64,000 nucleotides of DNA from Sporosarcina beigongshangi (GTDB lineage: Bacteria; Actinomycetota; Actinomycetes; Actinomycetales; Micrococcaceae), in the NCBI RefSeq assembly GCF_016820535.1, contig NZ_JADHDY010000016.1, forward strand, positions 410-64,409, written 5' to 3'. Below the pieces are notes generated by a model. It had not been told where the DNA came from. It ran no database searches and worked only from the letters and a program-made list of their open reading frames with translations. The position numbers and the translations under genes were made by a program. Positions 1 through 9,229 of this stretch are shown piece after piece (positions within the stretch are counted from its first letter, which is position 1; each line of letters starts with the position of its first letter).

Positions 1-48
1 GGGCCCGGCACATGGCCGGCCCCTGCTTCACGTGCATTTCATGCAGTG

Positions 49-546
49 TCAGTCCTCGAACGGGAGTTCACCATCACGCCGGGGTGCGGCGTCTCCGGCT
101 GCTGCCGACACTACGGCGTGCGGGAATAGTACCTTGTAGTTGGCTCCTGCAATGGCAGCCCCCACGAGCGGGGCCACAAAGAACAACCGTAGCTGGCCGA
201 GTTCCCCGGGGCCGGCAAACAGCACCAGTCCGGCCGCCGGCGCGGCAATCAACTGCGTCACCCAGAGCGCACGCACTCACTTCCAGTCGATACGTCCGGC
301 AAGGGCTGCACCCAGCGTGAGAGCCGGGTTGAAGTGGCCTCCGGAAATGTGCCCGACGGCGTACACCATGACCATGACGGTCAGGCCGACGGCAAGTGCC
401 ACGCCCAGGAACCCAATCCCCATGTTGATCGTGTTTTCGGATACCACTTTTGCGGCCAGGGCTGCACTGCCGCAGCCGCCGAAGACCAGGACAAAGGCGC
501 CCATGAATTCGGCTGTCAGCCGGAACAAAAACGTTGGAGGGTTCAT
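49..546 (-). pseudogene. Decayed aquaporin (MIP family) gene
   Basis: The first 89 codons read as the N-terminal half of an AqpZ-type water channel: a first membrane helix, an [13 protein letters not shown] stretch and the first pore motif in HFNPALTLG. The frame then meets TGA at 277-279. The same frame reopens directly as 75 codons that match the family's C-terminal end (GELGQLRLFFVAPLVGAAIAG). The middle is gone. Family members are about 230-280 residues, and here only about 165 codons remain, with the second NPA motif and the helices around it missing. What is seen is a deletion plus an in-frame stop. The inference is that no functional pore can be made. An N-terminal peptide of 89 residues could still be translated. 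It lies downstream of ssrA on the same strand. Confidence 0.8.
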
Positions 547-777
547 CGTCTGCTTTCTTGGTAGCTGTCACTTGCAACACAGGCCGCTCACCCAAAAATT
601 TGCGCGGTTCCAACGCCGTCCTCACCCGGCAGCCCAGCACCGCAGCACCGCAGCACCCGGTGGTTGCCGCCAAAGACCCCATGTAGACAAACTGTCGACA
701 TGCCCGCCAATTGAACGCAAGGACCACGGCGTGCCGCATCCACCAAGTTGATGGCCGGTGGCGCCGGCAGGGCATGC

Positions 778-814
778 GAAAAGAGCCTGCCCTCCGCTTC
801 CGCGGTGGACAGGC
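778..814 (-). terminator. Intrinsic terminator of ssrA
   Basis: On the minus strand, 16 nt past the tmRNA 3' end, an 8-bp outer stem (GCCTGTCC with GGGCAGGC, one G-U pair) encloses a 4-bp CCGC/GCGG stem closed by a GGAA loop. TCTTTTC follows. The position and the T-run fit a rho-independent terminator for ssrA. Between it and the aquaporin remnant (547-777) I see no gene. Confidence 0.7.
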
Positions 815-829
815 CCCCAATAGGGTTTG

Positions 830-1194
830 TGGAGATGGGGAGAATTGAACTCCCGTCCGATGTTGTGTTGTCAGGGCTTCTCCGGGTGCAGTTTGCATAC
901 GGTTTTTCTCGGCCCCAGCTGTCTCGCAAACAAGCAGCTGCCAGGCCCAGTTGTATAAAAGTCCCCTAAGCGCCTACAACAAGAACTTAGAGCAGTGGCC
1001 CTCTAAATGACGCCAGGATCCGGGACGAGAGCATTCCCGGGCTGACGGACTGTCTTACTGCTTAGGCAGCAAGAGCGAAGTCAGTGCGATTTGATTCAGC
1101 ACTTATTGTTTTACAGAGATCGTTTACGAGATAACCCTGTATCCTCGACCCGCTTCACCTGTCTCGACGAACACCGTCGAAACCGATCATCCCC
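830..1194 (-). ncRNA. ssrA: Transfer-messenger RNA (tmRNA)
   Basis: tmRNA rescues ribosomes stalled on broken mRNAs and tags the nascent protein for proteolysis, working with SmpB. The 5' end GGGGATGATCGGTTTCGAC (from 1194) and the 3' end carrying the T-arm GGGAGTTCAATTCTCCC pair through a 7-bp acceptor stem (GGGGAUG with CAUCUCC). The discriminator A is at 830. CCA is not encoded and would be added after transcription. The tag frame at 1062-1100 reads AESNRTDFALAA then TAA, one residue away from the AESKRTDFALAA tag I recall for Micrococcus luteus. The length of 365 nt is normal. The smpB gene lies 1.5 kb upstream on the same strand, with a GH3 gene between them. Confidence 0.95.
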
Positions 1195-1293
1195 TATTGA
1201 TTTTTCAAAACCACCTGCCGCCCCGCGGGGGACTGCCTGTGGTCTACCTATGCTAGCGCATCTGCCGCGGAAAATATTCCACGGCCGCCGCCG

Positions 1294-2604
1294 TTAGCCG
1301 AGCAGGCCCTTGGCCGCCTTGGCCTGGAGGACCAGCAGCGCCGCAGCGTCAACCTGCTTGGCGAAGTCCGGATCGCCCTTGGCCGCCTGCACAATGCCGC
1401 TATACATGGCGGGCACGAGCGATTCGTTGGTGCACAGCGCCATGGTTCCACCGGCCACAATGAAGTCCACGCCGCGGTCGGCCACGGGCACTGACGCGAC
1501 TTGGACGGCGTCGCAGATGTCGTCGCTGACAATGATGCCCTTGAATCCAAGGTCCCCGCGCACCATGTCGGTGACAATGACAGGCGAAAATGGCGCCATG
1601 TTGTCCGGATCGATCTTGGTGTAGACGGCGTTGGAGATCATCAGCCACGGCACGCCCGCGTCCACGGCGTCCTGAAACGGGGCGAGATAGGGGTCGTGGC
1701 GCACCGTGGTGCCGTCCTTGACGCCGGCGTCGGTGTCCGTGTTTTCGGTGACCCTGCCCAGCCCGGGGAAATGCTTGGACGTGGCTTCCACCCCGGCGGC
1801 CGCCATGCCCTGCGCAAACGCCAGTCCGTGGCTGGAAACGGCCTCCGGCGTGAAGCCGAACTCGCGGCCGAAGTAGCCTATCGGGGCGTTCTTCGGCGCA
1901 AATGCCTCACTCGGCACGGTGTCCAGCACAGGTGCCAGGTTTACGTTCACGCCCACGGCCGCCAGTTGGCGCCCCCATGTTGTCGCATTGGCGAGCAATT
2001 CGGCCACGGGCAGTTCCCCCTGTTCCACGGCTTGCGGCATCGTGTCAAAACCCGGGCCCTGCATGATCTGCACGAACCCGCCTTCCTGGTCCGTCGCCAC
2101 AAACGGCAAGGCGCCGGCGGTCCGGCTTCCGCTGACATGCCCCGTCACCGACGCCACCTCCCCGGCAATGGCAGACTGCCCGGCCGTGCTGCGCCCCTTC
2201 ATGAAAATATTGCCCACGTAGAGGGTGTCCAGCGCGAACAGCGACTCCGCCGTGGCACCCGTCACCGGCGAGGCCACCATCAGGACCTGCCCCACCTTCT
2301 GCTCCAGTGACATGGCGGCCAGCGCGGCCTGCGCACCGCCCGGATTCGGCCCCGACGACGGCGTGGCCGGGCTTGCGCTGGGTGCCGGCGGCGCGGCGGT
2401 TCCGGCCTCAGGTGACGGGGCGCCGGAGGAGGGTGCGGCGCTCTCGGAACGGTCCGGCGTCGTGCGCGGCGTTGCGGAGGAACCCGCCGCCGAAGGGGCC
2501 GCCTCGGGCGCACCAGTGAAATACTGCACAGCGAACACCGCCACCAGCGCCACAACCACGATTCCTGCGCCGATGATCAACCAGCGCTTGGTGCCATTTC
2601 CCAC
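1294..2604 (-). CDS. GH3-family beta-N-acetylhexosaminidase-like protein, membrane anchored
   Basis: 436 residues. An N-terminal membrane segment (about residues 9-27) is followed by an Ala/Pro/Ser-rich linker to about residue 90 and then a single GH3 TIM-barrel domain. KHFPGLG at 277-283 and NTDTDAG at 289-295 match the NagZ-type motif that holds the acid/base His-Asp pair. However, the usual histidine after the Asp is absent, and NTDTD is the form I associate with actinobacterial members. D361 in VSDDICDAV sits where the GH3 nucleophile is expected. NagZ/LpqI enzymes remove N-acetylglucosamine from peptidoglycan fragments, so a role outside the membrane in wall recycling is likely. A GTG start is used, with purine-rich sequence upstream. 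It sits between smpB and ssrA. Confidence 0.8.
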   Translation of the reverse strand: MGNGTKRWLIIGAGIVVVALVAVFAVQYFTGAPEAAPSAAGSSATPRTTPDRSESAAPSSGAPSPEAGTAAPPAPSASPATPSSGPNPGGAQAALAAMSLEQKVGQVLMVASPVTGATAESLFALDTLYVGNIFMKGRSTAGQSAIAGEVASVTGHVSGSRTAGALPFVATDQEGGFVQIMQGPGFDTMPQAVEQGELPVAELLANATTWGRQLAAVGVNVNLAPVLDTVPSEAFAPKNAPIGYFGREFGFTPEAVSSHGLAFAQGMAAAGVEATSKHFPGLGRVTENTDTDAGVKDGTTVRHDPYLAPFQDAVDAGVPWLMISNAVYTKIDPDNMAPFSPVIVTDMVRGDLGFKGIIVSDDICDAVQVASVPVADRGVDFIVAGGTMALCTNESLVPAMYSGIVQAAKGDPDFAKQVDAAALLVLQAKAAKGLLG

Positions 2605-2687
2605 AACAGCCTGCCTTCTTGTCTAACGGTGTCCTGCCAAAGGGCGGTGCGCCCGGACGATGTGCGACGGGATGGTGTGCCGGCGGG

Positions 2688-3164
2688 CTAGTCGCTGCCG
2701 CGGTTCTTCTCGCGCATGGCGCGCAATGCCTCGCGATTGTCCTGCTGTTCGCGGAGGGCGTGGCGCTTGTCGTAATCCTTCTTGCCGCGGGCGATGGCAA
2801 TTTCAACCTTGGCGCGGCTGTCCTTGAAGTACAGCTGCAGAGGAACGATGGTGAAGCCGGATTCTCGCGTCTTGCGATCGATCTTCTCCAGCTCTTCGCG
2901 GTGCAGCAGGAGCTTGCGGCGGCGGCGGGCCGTGTGATTGGTCCAGCTGCCGTTGAGGTACTCGGGGATGTAGACGCCCTCGAGCCAGAGCTCGTTGTTA
3001 TAGAACGTGGCGAAGCCGTCCACGAGTGAAGCCCTGCCCTCACGCAGCGACTTGACCTCGGTTCCCATGAGGACCAGGCCGGCCTCGAAGGTGTCCATGA
3101 TGAGATAGTCATGCCGGGCCTTGCGATTGGTGGCCACCACCTTCAGGCCACTTTCCTTGGGCAC
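2688..3164 (-). CDS. smpB: SsrA-binding protein SmpB
   Basis: 158 residues, the usual size. SmpB binds the tRNA-like end of tmRNA and delivers it to stalled ribosomes. The sequence shows the family core: [15 protein letters not shown], then [16 protein letters not shown], then a basic tail ([14 protein letters not shown] onward) that occupies the mRNA channel. The GTG at 3162-3164 is chosen because AAGGAG lies 6 nt upstream and the homologous region begins directly after it. The frame stays open further upstream, but that extension is low-complexity and unlike SmpB. A -10-like TAAACT on the minus strand at 3223-3228 could start a leader of about 50 nt. It is transcribed toward the GH3 gene and ssrA. 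Confidence 0.95.
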   Translation of the reverse strand: MPKESGLKVVATNRKARHDYLIMDTFEAGLVLMGTEVKSLREGRASLVDGFATFYNNELWLEGVYIPEYLNGSWTNHTARRRRKLLLHREELEKIDRKTRESGFTIVPLQLYFKDSRAKVEIAIARGKKDYDKRHALREQQDNREALRAMREKNRGSD

Positions 3165-3339
3165 AGCAGACTCCTTATGTTTTGGCAAGCACTCCGGCAC
3201 GCACGATGCGGCACGGTTCCCTAGTTTAGCAACACACGCAAGGGCAGGCGGCCCTTGGGGTCCGGACCCGCAGCCAGGGCGCCGGCAGGGTGGCCTCGGC
3301 CCAGGACTGCCCGGTGCCGGTGGCTCGGGACGGATGGTG

Positions 3340-4890
3340 CTAGAGCAGGCCCATGGGGTCCACAGGGCTGCCGTTGAGCCAGGTTTCAAAGTGTGCGTGG
3401 CAGCCGGTGGAGTTTCCGGTATTTCCGGAGTAGGCCACCAGTTGGCCCTGCTTGACCGCCTGGCCGGCGGACACAACCACGGCGGAGTTGTGGTAAAAAA
3501 CCGTCATGAGGGCATTGCCCTGGATCACGCCGTGGCTGATGTACAGGACGTTGCCGCCGCCGTACACCACGTTCGTCTGGCCGGCGATCTGGACCACGCC
3601 GTCCGCCGGGGCGTAGATGGGCGTGCCGCAGGTGGCGCCAAAGTCGATTCCAGAGTGCAGGTAGGAACCGGTGCCGTTGAAGTCAATGGTTCCGGCCGGT
3701 GTCTGTCGCCAGCCAAAGCCGGAGGTGATGGGGATGTTCGCGGCAAAGGGGTGCTGGAGGCCAAATGCCGACGGGTTGCCGGGAGCCGGCGGTACGTACG
3801 CCGGGGGCGTGTATGCCGGCGGGACAAACGGCGGGGGCGTGTAGGGAGTCTCGGCAGCAGCCTTCTCCGCCGCGATGCGCGCCTGTTCCTGCTCATAGGC
3901 AACCCGCGCAGCTTCCGCTTGGCGCTCCTCTTCGATCTTGGCCAGCCGGGCGGCTTCGGCACGTGCCGCGGCCTCGGCTGCTTCACGTTCCTTGCGCTGG
4001 ATCTCGGCGATCTGGTTGGCCACGGCGTCCTTCTCATTCTGCACTTCCTGCAGCTTCGCCTGGATCCGGGGCTTTTCTGCCTCCAGCTTGGCATTCAGCG
4101 CAGCGGAGTCGCTGATGAGCTTGTCGACCTTGGCCTTTTCCGTGGCGGCCTCGTTGCGGGCAACCTGCTCGGCCGCAAGTGCAGCCTCGGCCTGCTGCTT
4201 CAAGTCCTTGATTTCAGCCTCGACGGCGGCAAGGCGGACCTGGGCGTTCTCGTTCGTGGCCTTTTGCGCCGTCAACGCCTCAAGTGCAGCCGTTTGGCTG
4301 CGGAGCGCCTGCTCGGCCAGGTCGATGGAGTTGGCCAGGTCGTTGGGCGAGTCGGCGCCGAGGATCAGGGTCAGGTTCGTCGGCAGTCCGCCGGCCTTGT
4401 AGGACTGGGCCGCGATCTGGCCGATCATGGCCTTTGTCTCCGTGGCCTTGGTGGCGTCCGCGGCAATCTGCGCGGTGATCTTGTCCTTGTTCTGCTGGGC
4501 AAGGTCGATCCGGGCGGTGAGCGAGTTAACCACTCCCGTGGCGGTTGCCACGCGGGCCTCGGCATTGGACAGGGCAGCCTGTGCACCGGGCAGCTGGCCC
4601 TGGAAAGTGACGAGGTCGGCGGCCGACTTGGCGATTCCGGCGTCCACAAATTCCAGTGACGACTGGACCTCGTTGGCCTGCTGTTCCAGTTGCGCCTGTT
4701 GTGCCAGTGCCGCAGCCTTGTCGCTGGCGTTGTCGGCCTGAGCTGCCGGAACCAGTCCCAGCAGGCCCACGGCCAGGAGGGTGCTGATTCCCCACAGGAC
4801 ACGGCGGACGGCCGGACGGTGCCGTGGCACGGTCCGCCCTGGACGGGGGGACCCCACGTGCTCAATTCCCCCGTTTGATTCCACATTCAT
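3340..4890 (-). CDS. Secreted coiled-coil M23 (LytM) peptidase, EnvC-like
   Basis: 516 residues from the ATG at 4890, which has GAAGGAG upstream. A second in-frame ATG 39 nt earlier has no such site. A twin-Arg-free signal segment ([24 protein letters not shown]) is followed by a long Ala/Gln/Glu/Lys-rich coiled coil of about 300 residues, a Pro-rich linker, and a C-terminal LytM domain. HSGIDFGA and GCHAHFE supply the HxxxD and HxH zinc ligands, so the site looks intact. ftsE-ftsX lie just upstream on the same strand. In other bacteria FtsEX controls coiled-coil murein hydrolases or their activators at the septum, so a role in splitting daughter cells is inferred. The family cannot be separated further here. 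Confidence 0.88.
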   Translation of the reverse strand: MNVESNGGIEHVGSPRPGRTVPRHRPAVRRVLWGISTLLAVGLLGLVPAAQADNASDKAAALAQQAQLEQQANEVQSSLEFVDAGIAKSAADLVTFQGQLPGAQAALSNAEARVATATGVVNSLTARIDLAQQNKDKITAQIAADATKATETKAMIGQIAAQSYKAGGLPTNLTLILGADSPNDLANSIDLAEQALRSQTAALEALTAQKATNENAQVRLAAVEAEIKDLKQQAEAALAAEQVARNEAATEKAKVDKLISDSAALNAKLEAEKPRIQAKLQEVQNEKDAVANQIAEIQRKEREAAEAAARAEAARLAKIEEERQAEAARVAYEQEQARIAAEKAAAETPYTPPPFVPPAYTPPAYVPPAPGNPSAFGLQHPFAANIPITSGFGWRQTPAGTIDFNGTGSYLHSGIDFGATCGTPIYAPADGVVQIAGQTNVVYGGGNVLYISHGVIQGNALMTVFYHNSAVVVSAGQAVKQGQLVAYSGNTGNSTGCHAHFETWLNGSPVDPMGLL

Positions 4891-4932
4891 GCCTGCTGGC
4901 TCCTTCAAAAGTTGCTGCCACATGCCCAAATA

Positions 4933-4960
4933 ACATTAGTCACAAGAGTAACTCCAGTAA
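4933..4960 (-). promoter_or_regulatory. Candidate promoter for the M23 peptidase gene
   Basis: On the minus strand TTACTG (4955-4960) and TAATGT (4933-4938) are separated by 16 nt, in the 87-nt gap between ftsX and the peptidase gene. This stretch is A+T-richer than its surroundings. It would allow the peptidase to be expressed apart from ftsEX. This is a pattern match only. Confidence 0.35.
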
Positions 4961-4977
4961 CACTACCCCCATTGATC

Positions 4978-5892
4978 TTACACTTTCAGGTTTTTCCTGA
5001 GGGAAACTGCTGAGGCGACGCCGGCCAGGACCACGCCGAGCAGGACCAGGATCGGGTAGATGACCAAGGCGTCCGTGGTGGAGATGAAGGGGGTGCCGGA
5101 GTTGGATTCGGCCAGGTAGCCGCCCATGAAGAAGTGCACAATGCTCCAGACGGCACCCGATGCCAGCAGCGCCCCAATCGTGGCTGCAATAACGCCCTCC
5201 AAGACAAAGGGCAGCTGGATGACAGTCCGGGAAGCGCCCACCAGGCGCATGATTTCAATCTCCCTTGTGCGCGACTGGGCGGACAGCCTAATGGTGGTGG
5301 CAATCAAAAGGGCCGCGCAAATGATCATTAGCACCGCCACGCCAATGGCCACATAGGTGGCGATGTTCATCCAGGAGAACAGCTTTTCCAAGACCCTGCG
5401 CTGGTCCACCACCGAGTCCACCCCGGGCGTGGCGGAGAAGGTCTCGTTGATGATCTGGTACTTCTCGGGGTCCGTCAGCTTCACGCGGAACGACGAGGGC
5501 AGGTTGGCCGCCTCCACCGAATCCACCATGGGTGAGTTGGCGAACTGCTCCTGGAAGTGGACCAGGGCCTCGTCCTGGGACTCAAATGCCCAGGATTCAA
5601 TGTATGGTTTCACGGCCGCCGACTCGAGCATGCCCTCAATCGTCTTTTTCTGCTCATCCGTGACAGGCCCAGCCAGGCAGTTGGTGTTGGCCGGCACATC
5701 GTTGCACAGGTAGATCGTGACCTGCACCTTGTCGTACCAGAAGCCCTTGAGCTGGCTGATTTGCATCTGGAGCACGCCGGCGGCGCCAACAAAGGTCAGC
5801 GACACAAAGGTCACCAGGATCACCGAAATGACCATTGTCAGGTTGCGGCGCAGGCCGCTCCCCAACTCGCTCATGATGAAAGCAAGTCTCAC
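4978..5892 (-). CDS. ftsX: Cell division ABC transporter permease FtsX
   Basis: 304 residues with the FtsX plan: a short cytoplasmic N-terminus, a first membrane helix at about 20-42, an extracellular domain to about residue 165, then three helices near 175-200, 225-250 and 275-297. The segment SRTREIEIMRLVGASR, conserved in the family, follows the second helix. The extracellular domain has a cysteine pair (NDVPANTNC and the earlier YLC), as in mycobacterial FtsX. FtsX works with FtsE to drive a periplasmic or extracellular wall hydrolase, and the next gene encodes one. The GTG start overlaps the ftsE stop by 4 nt (GTGA), so translation is probably coupled. Confidence 0.95.
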   Translation of the reverse strand: MRLAFIMSELGSGLRRNLTMVISVILVTFVSLTFVGAAGVLQMQISQLKGFWYDKVQVTIYLCNDVPANTNCLAGPVTDEQKKTIEGMLESAAVKPYIESWAFESQDEALVHFQEQFANSPMVDSVEAANLPSSFRVKLTDPEKYQIINETFSATPGVDSVVDQRRVLEKLFSWMNIATYVAIGVAVLMIICAALLIATTIRLSAQSRTREIEIMRLVGASRTVIQLPFVLEGVIAATIGALLASGAVWSIVHFFMGGYLAESNSGTPFISTTDALVIYPILVLLGVVLAGVASAVSLRKNLKV

Positions 5893-6812
5893 TTGTGGTC
5901 CTCAATCGTGGTCTTCGCGTTGCTCGCGGTTTCTGTTCCGGTGGTGGGTGCGGCCGGACTGTCGGCGGCGGGCGCCACGGGGTCCGGGCCGCGCCGGCGC
6001 TCAAGGCGCGGCGGCAGGGAGTCATTGGCGGCGTCCCTGGCTGCCGCGGCACTTACTATCCGCTGGCGGCGGGTCTGGGGTTCGGCGTCGCCCTTCTTCA
6101 TGTCCCCTGCTGCGGGAACCACGGGGATCATGGAGGTGTACTGCGCAGCGTTCTCGTCGCGGACCACCTTGCCATGCTTGAGCTCGATGACGCGCTTACG
6201 CATGGAGTTGACGATGTCGTCGTCGTGCGTGGCCATGACCACGGTGGTGCCGTTTTGGTTAATCTTGTCCAGGATTTCCATGATGCCGGCGCTGGTGGTC
6301 GGGTCAAGGTTGCCGGTGGGCTCGTCGGCAAGCAGGATGCCGGGCTGGTTGACGATGGCACGGGCGATGGCCACGCGCTGCTGCTCGCCGCCGGAGAGCT
6401 CCGTGGGCTTGCGGTGTCCCTTGTCCTCCAGGCCCACCAGCTCCAGTACGCGCGGCACCTCAACGCGGATGGCGGCGCGGGACTTGCCCAGCACCTGCAT
6501 GGCGTAGGCGACATTGGCGAAGACCGTCTTCGTCTGGATCAGGCGGAAGTCCTGGAATACCACGCCGATGCCGCGGCGGAACTTGGGCACGCGCCAGCTC
6601 GGCACGCTGGCCACATTCTGCCCGGCCACGTAGATCTGGCCATGCGGGGTCTTGTGCTCGCGCAGGACGAGCCGCAGCAGGGTCGACTTTCCGGATCCCG
6701 AGGAGCCGACGAGGAAGACAAACTCGCCGCGCTGCACATCGAAGGAAACGTCGTCGAGCGCCGGCTTGGACTTGCGGTCGTACGCAATGCTCACATTTTC
6801 AAAACGAATCAT
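5889..6812 (-). CDS. ftsE: Cell division ATP-binding protein FtsE with long C-terminal tail
   Basis: 307 residues. The ABC ATPase part occupies about the first 225: Walker A GSSGSGKST, signature LSGGEQQRV, Walker B ILLADEPTG and an H-loop in VMATHD. FtsE powers FtsX at the divisome. The family is usually close to 225-230 residues, so this protein carries about 80 extra residues. The tail is rich in Pro, Ala, Arg and Asp and looks disordered (PQTRRQRIVSAAAARDAAN, then a Pro/Ala/Thr stretch). It reads through cleanly to the stop that overlaps ftsX. Upstream is a gap of about 300 nt before prfB. Confidence 0.95.
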   Translation of the reverse strand: MIRFENVSIAYDRKSKPALDDVSFDVQRGEFVFLVGSSGSGKSTLLRLVLREHKTPHGQIYVAGQNVASVPSWRVPKFRRGIGVVFQDFRLIQTKTVFANVAYAMQVLGKSRAAIRVEVPRVLELVGLEDKGHRKPTELSGGEQQRVAIARAIVNQPGILLADEPTGNLDPTTSAGIMEILDKINQNGTTVVMATHDDDIVNSMRKRVIELKHGKVVRDENAAQYTSMIPVVPAAGDMKKGDAEPQTRRQRIVSAAAARDAANDSLPPRLERRRGPDPVAPAADSPAAPTTGTETASNAKTTIEDHK

Positions 6813-7116
6813 GACTTTTTCATTGCCCGCCCAGCGCTGGGGTGCTGGCGTGCTGGCGCGTCGGGCATGGTTTGGGGGTGGAAACCGCCAGCTTTACCAC
6901 TCTAGGCGTGCCGTTGCTGGAAACCCGGTTCCCGGCCGGTGTGTCGGGCTGTGACCGTCCCGCACTACGGGGTGAGGTGCCCGGCAATGGGAGTCCGGGG
7001 CAGGGCGCGGCTAAACCGGCAGTGCGGCACGGGGCTCCCCATCCTGGGACGCGGGTCAGAGGCCCCGAAGTTGAGGCCGTGCCACAGGTCGGAGGGCCGA
7101 TGCGTGGGCGGCCTGG
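6813..7116. other. Gap of about 300 nt between prfB and ftsE
   Basis: I find no convincing gene here. On the minus strand TAGAGT (6899-6904) could be a -10 element for ftsE with a leader of about 85 nt, but no good -35 is visible. The short open frames lack ribosome sites and family resemblance. Confidence 0.4.
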
Positions 7117-8235
7117 CTAGGCCTTGGCCGCGTTGCGCTGGTCGGCGCGCCAGCGGATGCCGGCGTCGATGAAGTCGTCGATCTCTCCGTCCAGCACGGC
7201 GCCTGCGTTGCCGACTTCATGCTCGGTGCGCAGGTCCTTGACCATCTGGTACGGGTTCAGCACGTATGAACGCATCTGGTCTCCCCAGGACGCCTTGACG
7301 TCTCCGGCCATGGCCTTCTTCTGCGCGTTTTCCTCGGCCTGCTTCAGCAGCAGCAGGCGCGATTGCAGCACTCGCATGGCGGCGGCACGGTTCTGGATCT
7401 GCGACTTCTCGTTCTGCATCGACACCACGGTGCCGGTGGGAATGTGGGTCATGCGCACGGCAGAATCGGTGGTGTTCACGGACTGCCCGCCGGGGCCCGA
7501 GGAACGAAACACGTCAACGCGGATTTCATTCTCCGGGATCTCGATGCTGTCCGTGGACTCGATCAGCGGGATGACCTCCACCGCGGCGAAGGACGTCTGG
7601 CGGCGGCCCTGGTTGTCAAAGGGGCTGATCCGGACCAGGCGGTGCGTGCCGGCCTCAACGCTCAGTGTGCCAAATGCATAGGGCACCTTGACCTCGAAGG
7701 TGGCGGACTTCAGCCCGGCTTCTTCAGCGTAGGACGTGTCCAGCACCGCCGTGGGGTAGCCGTGGCGCTCTGCCCAGCGCAGGTACATGCGCAGCAGCAT
7801 CTGGGCGAAGTCGGCGGCATCGACGCCGCCGGCCCCGGAACGGATGGTGATCACAGCTTCGCGCTCGTCGTATTCACCGGCCAGCAGGGTCACGATCTCC
7901 AGGTCTTCGAGGGCCTTCTGCAGTCCGGGAAGTTCCTTGGCAGCCTCGGCGAGGGTATCGGCGTCGCCCTCTTCCTCGGCCATCTCCACGAGGACCTCGA
8001 GGTCGTCGATCCGGGACTCGAGAGCGCGCAGCTTCTCCAGCTTGGACTGCGCGTGGCTGAGCTTGGAGGTCACCTTTTGCGCGGCGGCGGGGTCGTCCCA
8101 CAGGTTGGGCGAGCCTGCCTGGTCCGAAAGATCCTCGATGTCCTCCAAGAGCTTCGGCACCTCGGAGACCTGCTCAATAGAGGTGTACGTTGCGCGAAGG
8201 GCGCGGAGTTCTGCGGGAAAGTCGATCGCTGCCAT
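7117..8235 (-). CDS. prfB: Peptide chain release factor 2
   Basis: 372 residues. RF2 ends translation at UGA and UAA. The GGQ peptidyl-hydrolysis motif (SGPGGQSVN) is at about 249-251 and the stop-codon-reading SPF motif is at about 204-206 in [10 protein letters not shown]. The gene is one continuous frame. The autoregulatory +1 frameshift at an early in-frame UGA, found in many bacteria, is absent. The ATG at 8235 is preferred. A TTG nine nt upstream is an alternative, and only a weak AGG is seen. The next gene upstream on this strand stops 11 nt before it, so prfB may also be read from the tad operon. Confidence 0.95.
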   Translation of the reverse strand: MAAIDFPAELRALRATYTSIEQVSEVPKLLEDIEDLSDQAGSPNLWDDPAAAQKVTSKLSHAQSKLEKLRALESRIDDLEVLVEMAEEEGDADTLAEAAKELPGLQKALEDLEIVTLLAGEYDEREAVITIRSGAGGVDAADFAQMLLRMYLRWAERHGYPTAVLDTSYAEEAGLKSATFEVKVPYAFGTLSVEAGTHRLVRISPFDNQGRRQTSFAAVEVIPLIESTDSIEIPENEIRVDVFRSSGPGGQSVNTTDSAVRMTHIPTGTVVSMQNEKSQIQNRAAAMRVLQSRLLLLKQAEENAQKKAMAGDVKASWGDQMRSYVLNPYQMVKDLRTEHEVGNAGAVLDGEIDDFIDAGIRWRADQRNAAKA

Positions 8236-8246
8236 GATATTCAAGC

Positions 8247-8771
8247 CTACAGCAGCAGCTTGGCCCTCGCCGTACTGGTGACCGAGATGCCGATGCCGCC
8301 GGGCACCAGAAAGTTGATGAACAGCGGATGCACGACGGCGTCCAGGCTCACCTCCGCGGTCCGCCCGTCCCCGGCACCGCTGGCCGAGGCAAGCACAATC
8401 CCGTCGAGCCCTGCCGGAAGTGGCTGACCGGCCAGGTACTCCTGCGCCGCCGCGCGGACAGTGCCGCTGTCCAGCCGGGTCCCGGGATCAGCCGCCCCGC
8501 CCGCCCCGTTCAGCTCAAAGGTGTCGGCGGCTGCGAGCGCTGCGCCGTCGGCAAGGGAGAACAGCTTCTTGTGGCCCACGTAAAGGCTGCCTGCTGCTGC
8601 CACCACCGTGACGAGCAGCAGTGTCAGGAGAACATAGCCGATCAGCAGCACCATGATCTGCCCGGTCTCGCCGGCCCCGTTACGGTCACGGGCGGCACCT
8701 GCGCCGGCGGGGCTCGGCGGGCTGGATGTGCGGTCTCGGCTGGGACTGCCTGACCGGATCAGCTTCCTCAC
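8247..8771 (-). CDS. TadG-like pilus-assembly pseudopilin
   Basis: 174 residues. A basic, Ser/Pro-rich N-terminus of about 35 residues leads to [19 protein letters not shown], a membrane helix of the class III type, followed by [15 protein letters not shown], which is diagnostic of TadG/TadE-like proteins of Flp pilus loci. The rest is a small extracellular domain. It probably acts as a minor pilin or a periplasmic scaffold. The GTG start overlaps the upstream TadE-like stop by 4 nt, which places it last in the tad operon. TadG proteins elsewhere are often longer and carry a von Willebrand domain. This short form is common in actinobacteria as I recall. Confidence 0.75.
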   Translation of the reverse strand: MRKLIRSGSPSRDRTSSPPSPAGAGAARDRNGAGETGQIMVLLIGYVLLTLLLVTVVAAAGSLYVGHKKLFSLADGAALAAADTFELNGAGGAADPGTRLDSGTVRAAAQEYLAGQPLPAGLDGIVLASASGAGDGRTAEVSLDAVVHPLFINFLVPGGIGISVTSTARAKLLL

Positions 8772-9229
8772 TTGAACCGGCCAACCTTTTGGCTTGCGCT
8801 GGATTCCACGGTTGCGGCGGTGGCGCTGACACCCGGCAGTGACCCCACTACCGGCAGTTCCACCCGGAGCTGCACGCGGGCTGTGACTATTGTCCCCGCC
8901 GTGGAGCAGTTGCCGCTGCAGGAAATCGTCAGCCGGGCGCCGCCCGGGTCAAAGCCCATGTCGGTGACTGCCAGGTTCACGGCGGCGAGCGCGGCCGCCT
9001 CTGCCGCGGCACTGTCCTCGTGGAGCACGAACACCTTGGCGGCCTGGTCTGCGGCCCCGACCACGGCGTAGGCGCCTCCCTGGACTTGGCCCACCGTCAG
9101 GATGAGGTACACCACCGGGACCATCAGAAGGACTGCGAGGAAGATGAATTCAACGATTGCACTGCCTTCCTCTCCCCCACCCGTGCCCGGGCTTTCCGGT
9201 ACCGCCACGTCAGCGGGTGATGACTGCAT
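8768..9229 (-). CDS. TadE-like pseudopilin
   Basis: 153 residues. A short hydrophilic leader ends in EEGSAIVEFIFLAVLLMV. The E followed by a hydrophobic helix is the TadE/pseudopilin pattern, with the conserved Glu near the helix start. The C-terminal part is a small extracellular domain with two cysteines (CSGNC). It overlaps the preceding TadE-like gene by 20 nt and the following TadG-like gene by 4 nt. The ATG at 9229 is the first start in frame that keeps the leader. A minor pilin role in the Tad apparatus is inferred from family and context. Confidence 0.8.
   Translation of the reverse strand: MQSSPADVAVPESPGTGGGEEGSAIVEFIFLAVLLMVPVVYLILTVGQVQGGAYAVVGAADQAAKVFVLHEDSAAAEAAALAAVNLAVTDMGFDPGGARLTISCSGNCSTAGTIVTARVQLRVELPVVGSLPGVSATAATVESSASQKVGRFK

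Noticed and set aside
3121-4659. 512-codon plus-strand frame opposite the M23 peptidase and smpB
   Set aside because: It is antisense to two clear genes, and the product is low-complexity with no motif.
8160-8235. Programmed +1 frameshift at the start of prfB
   Set aside because: The frame is continuous from the ATG, and no early in-frame TGA or slippery CTT exists.
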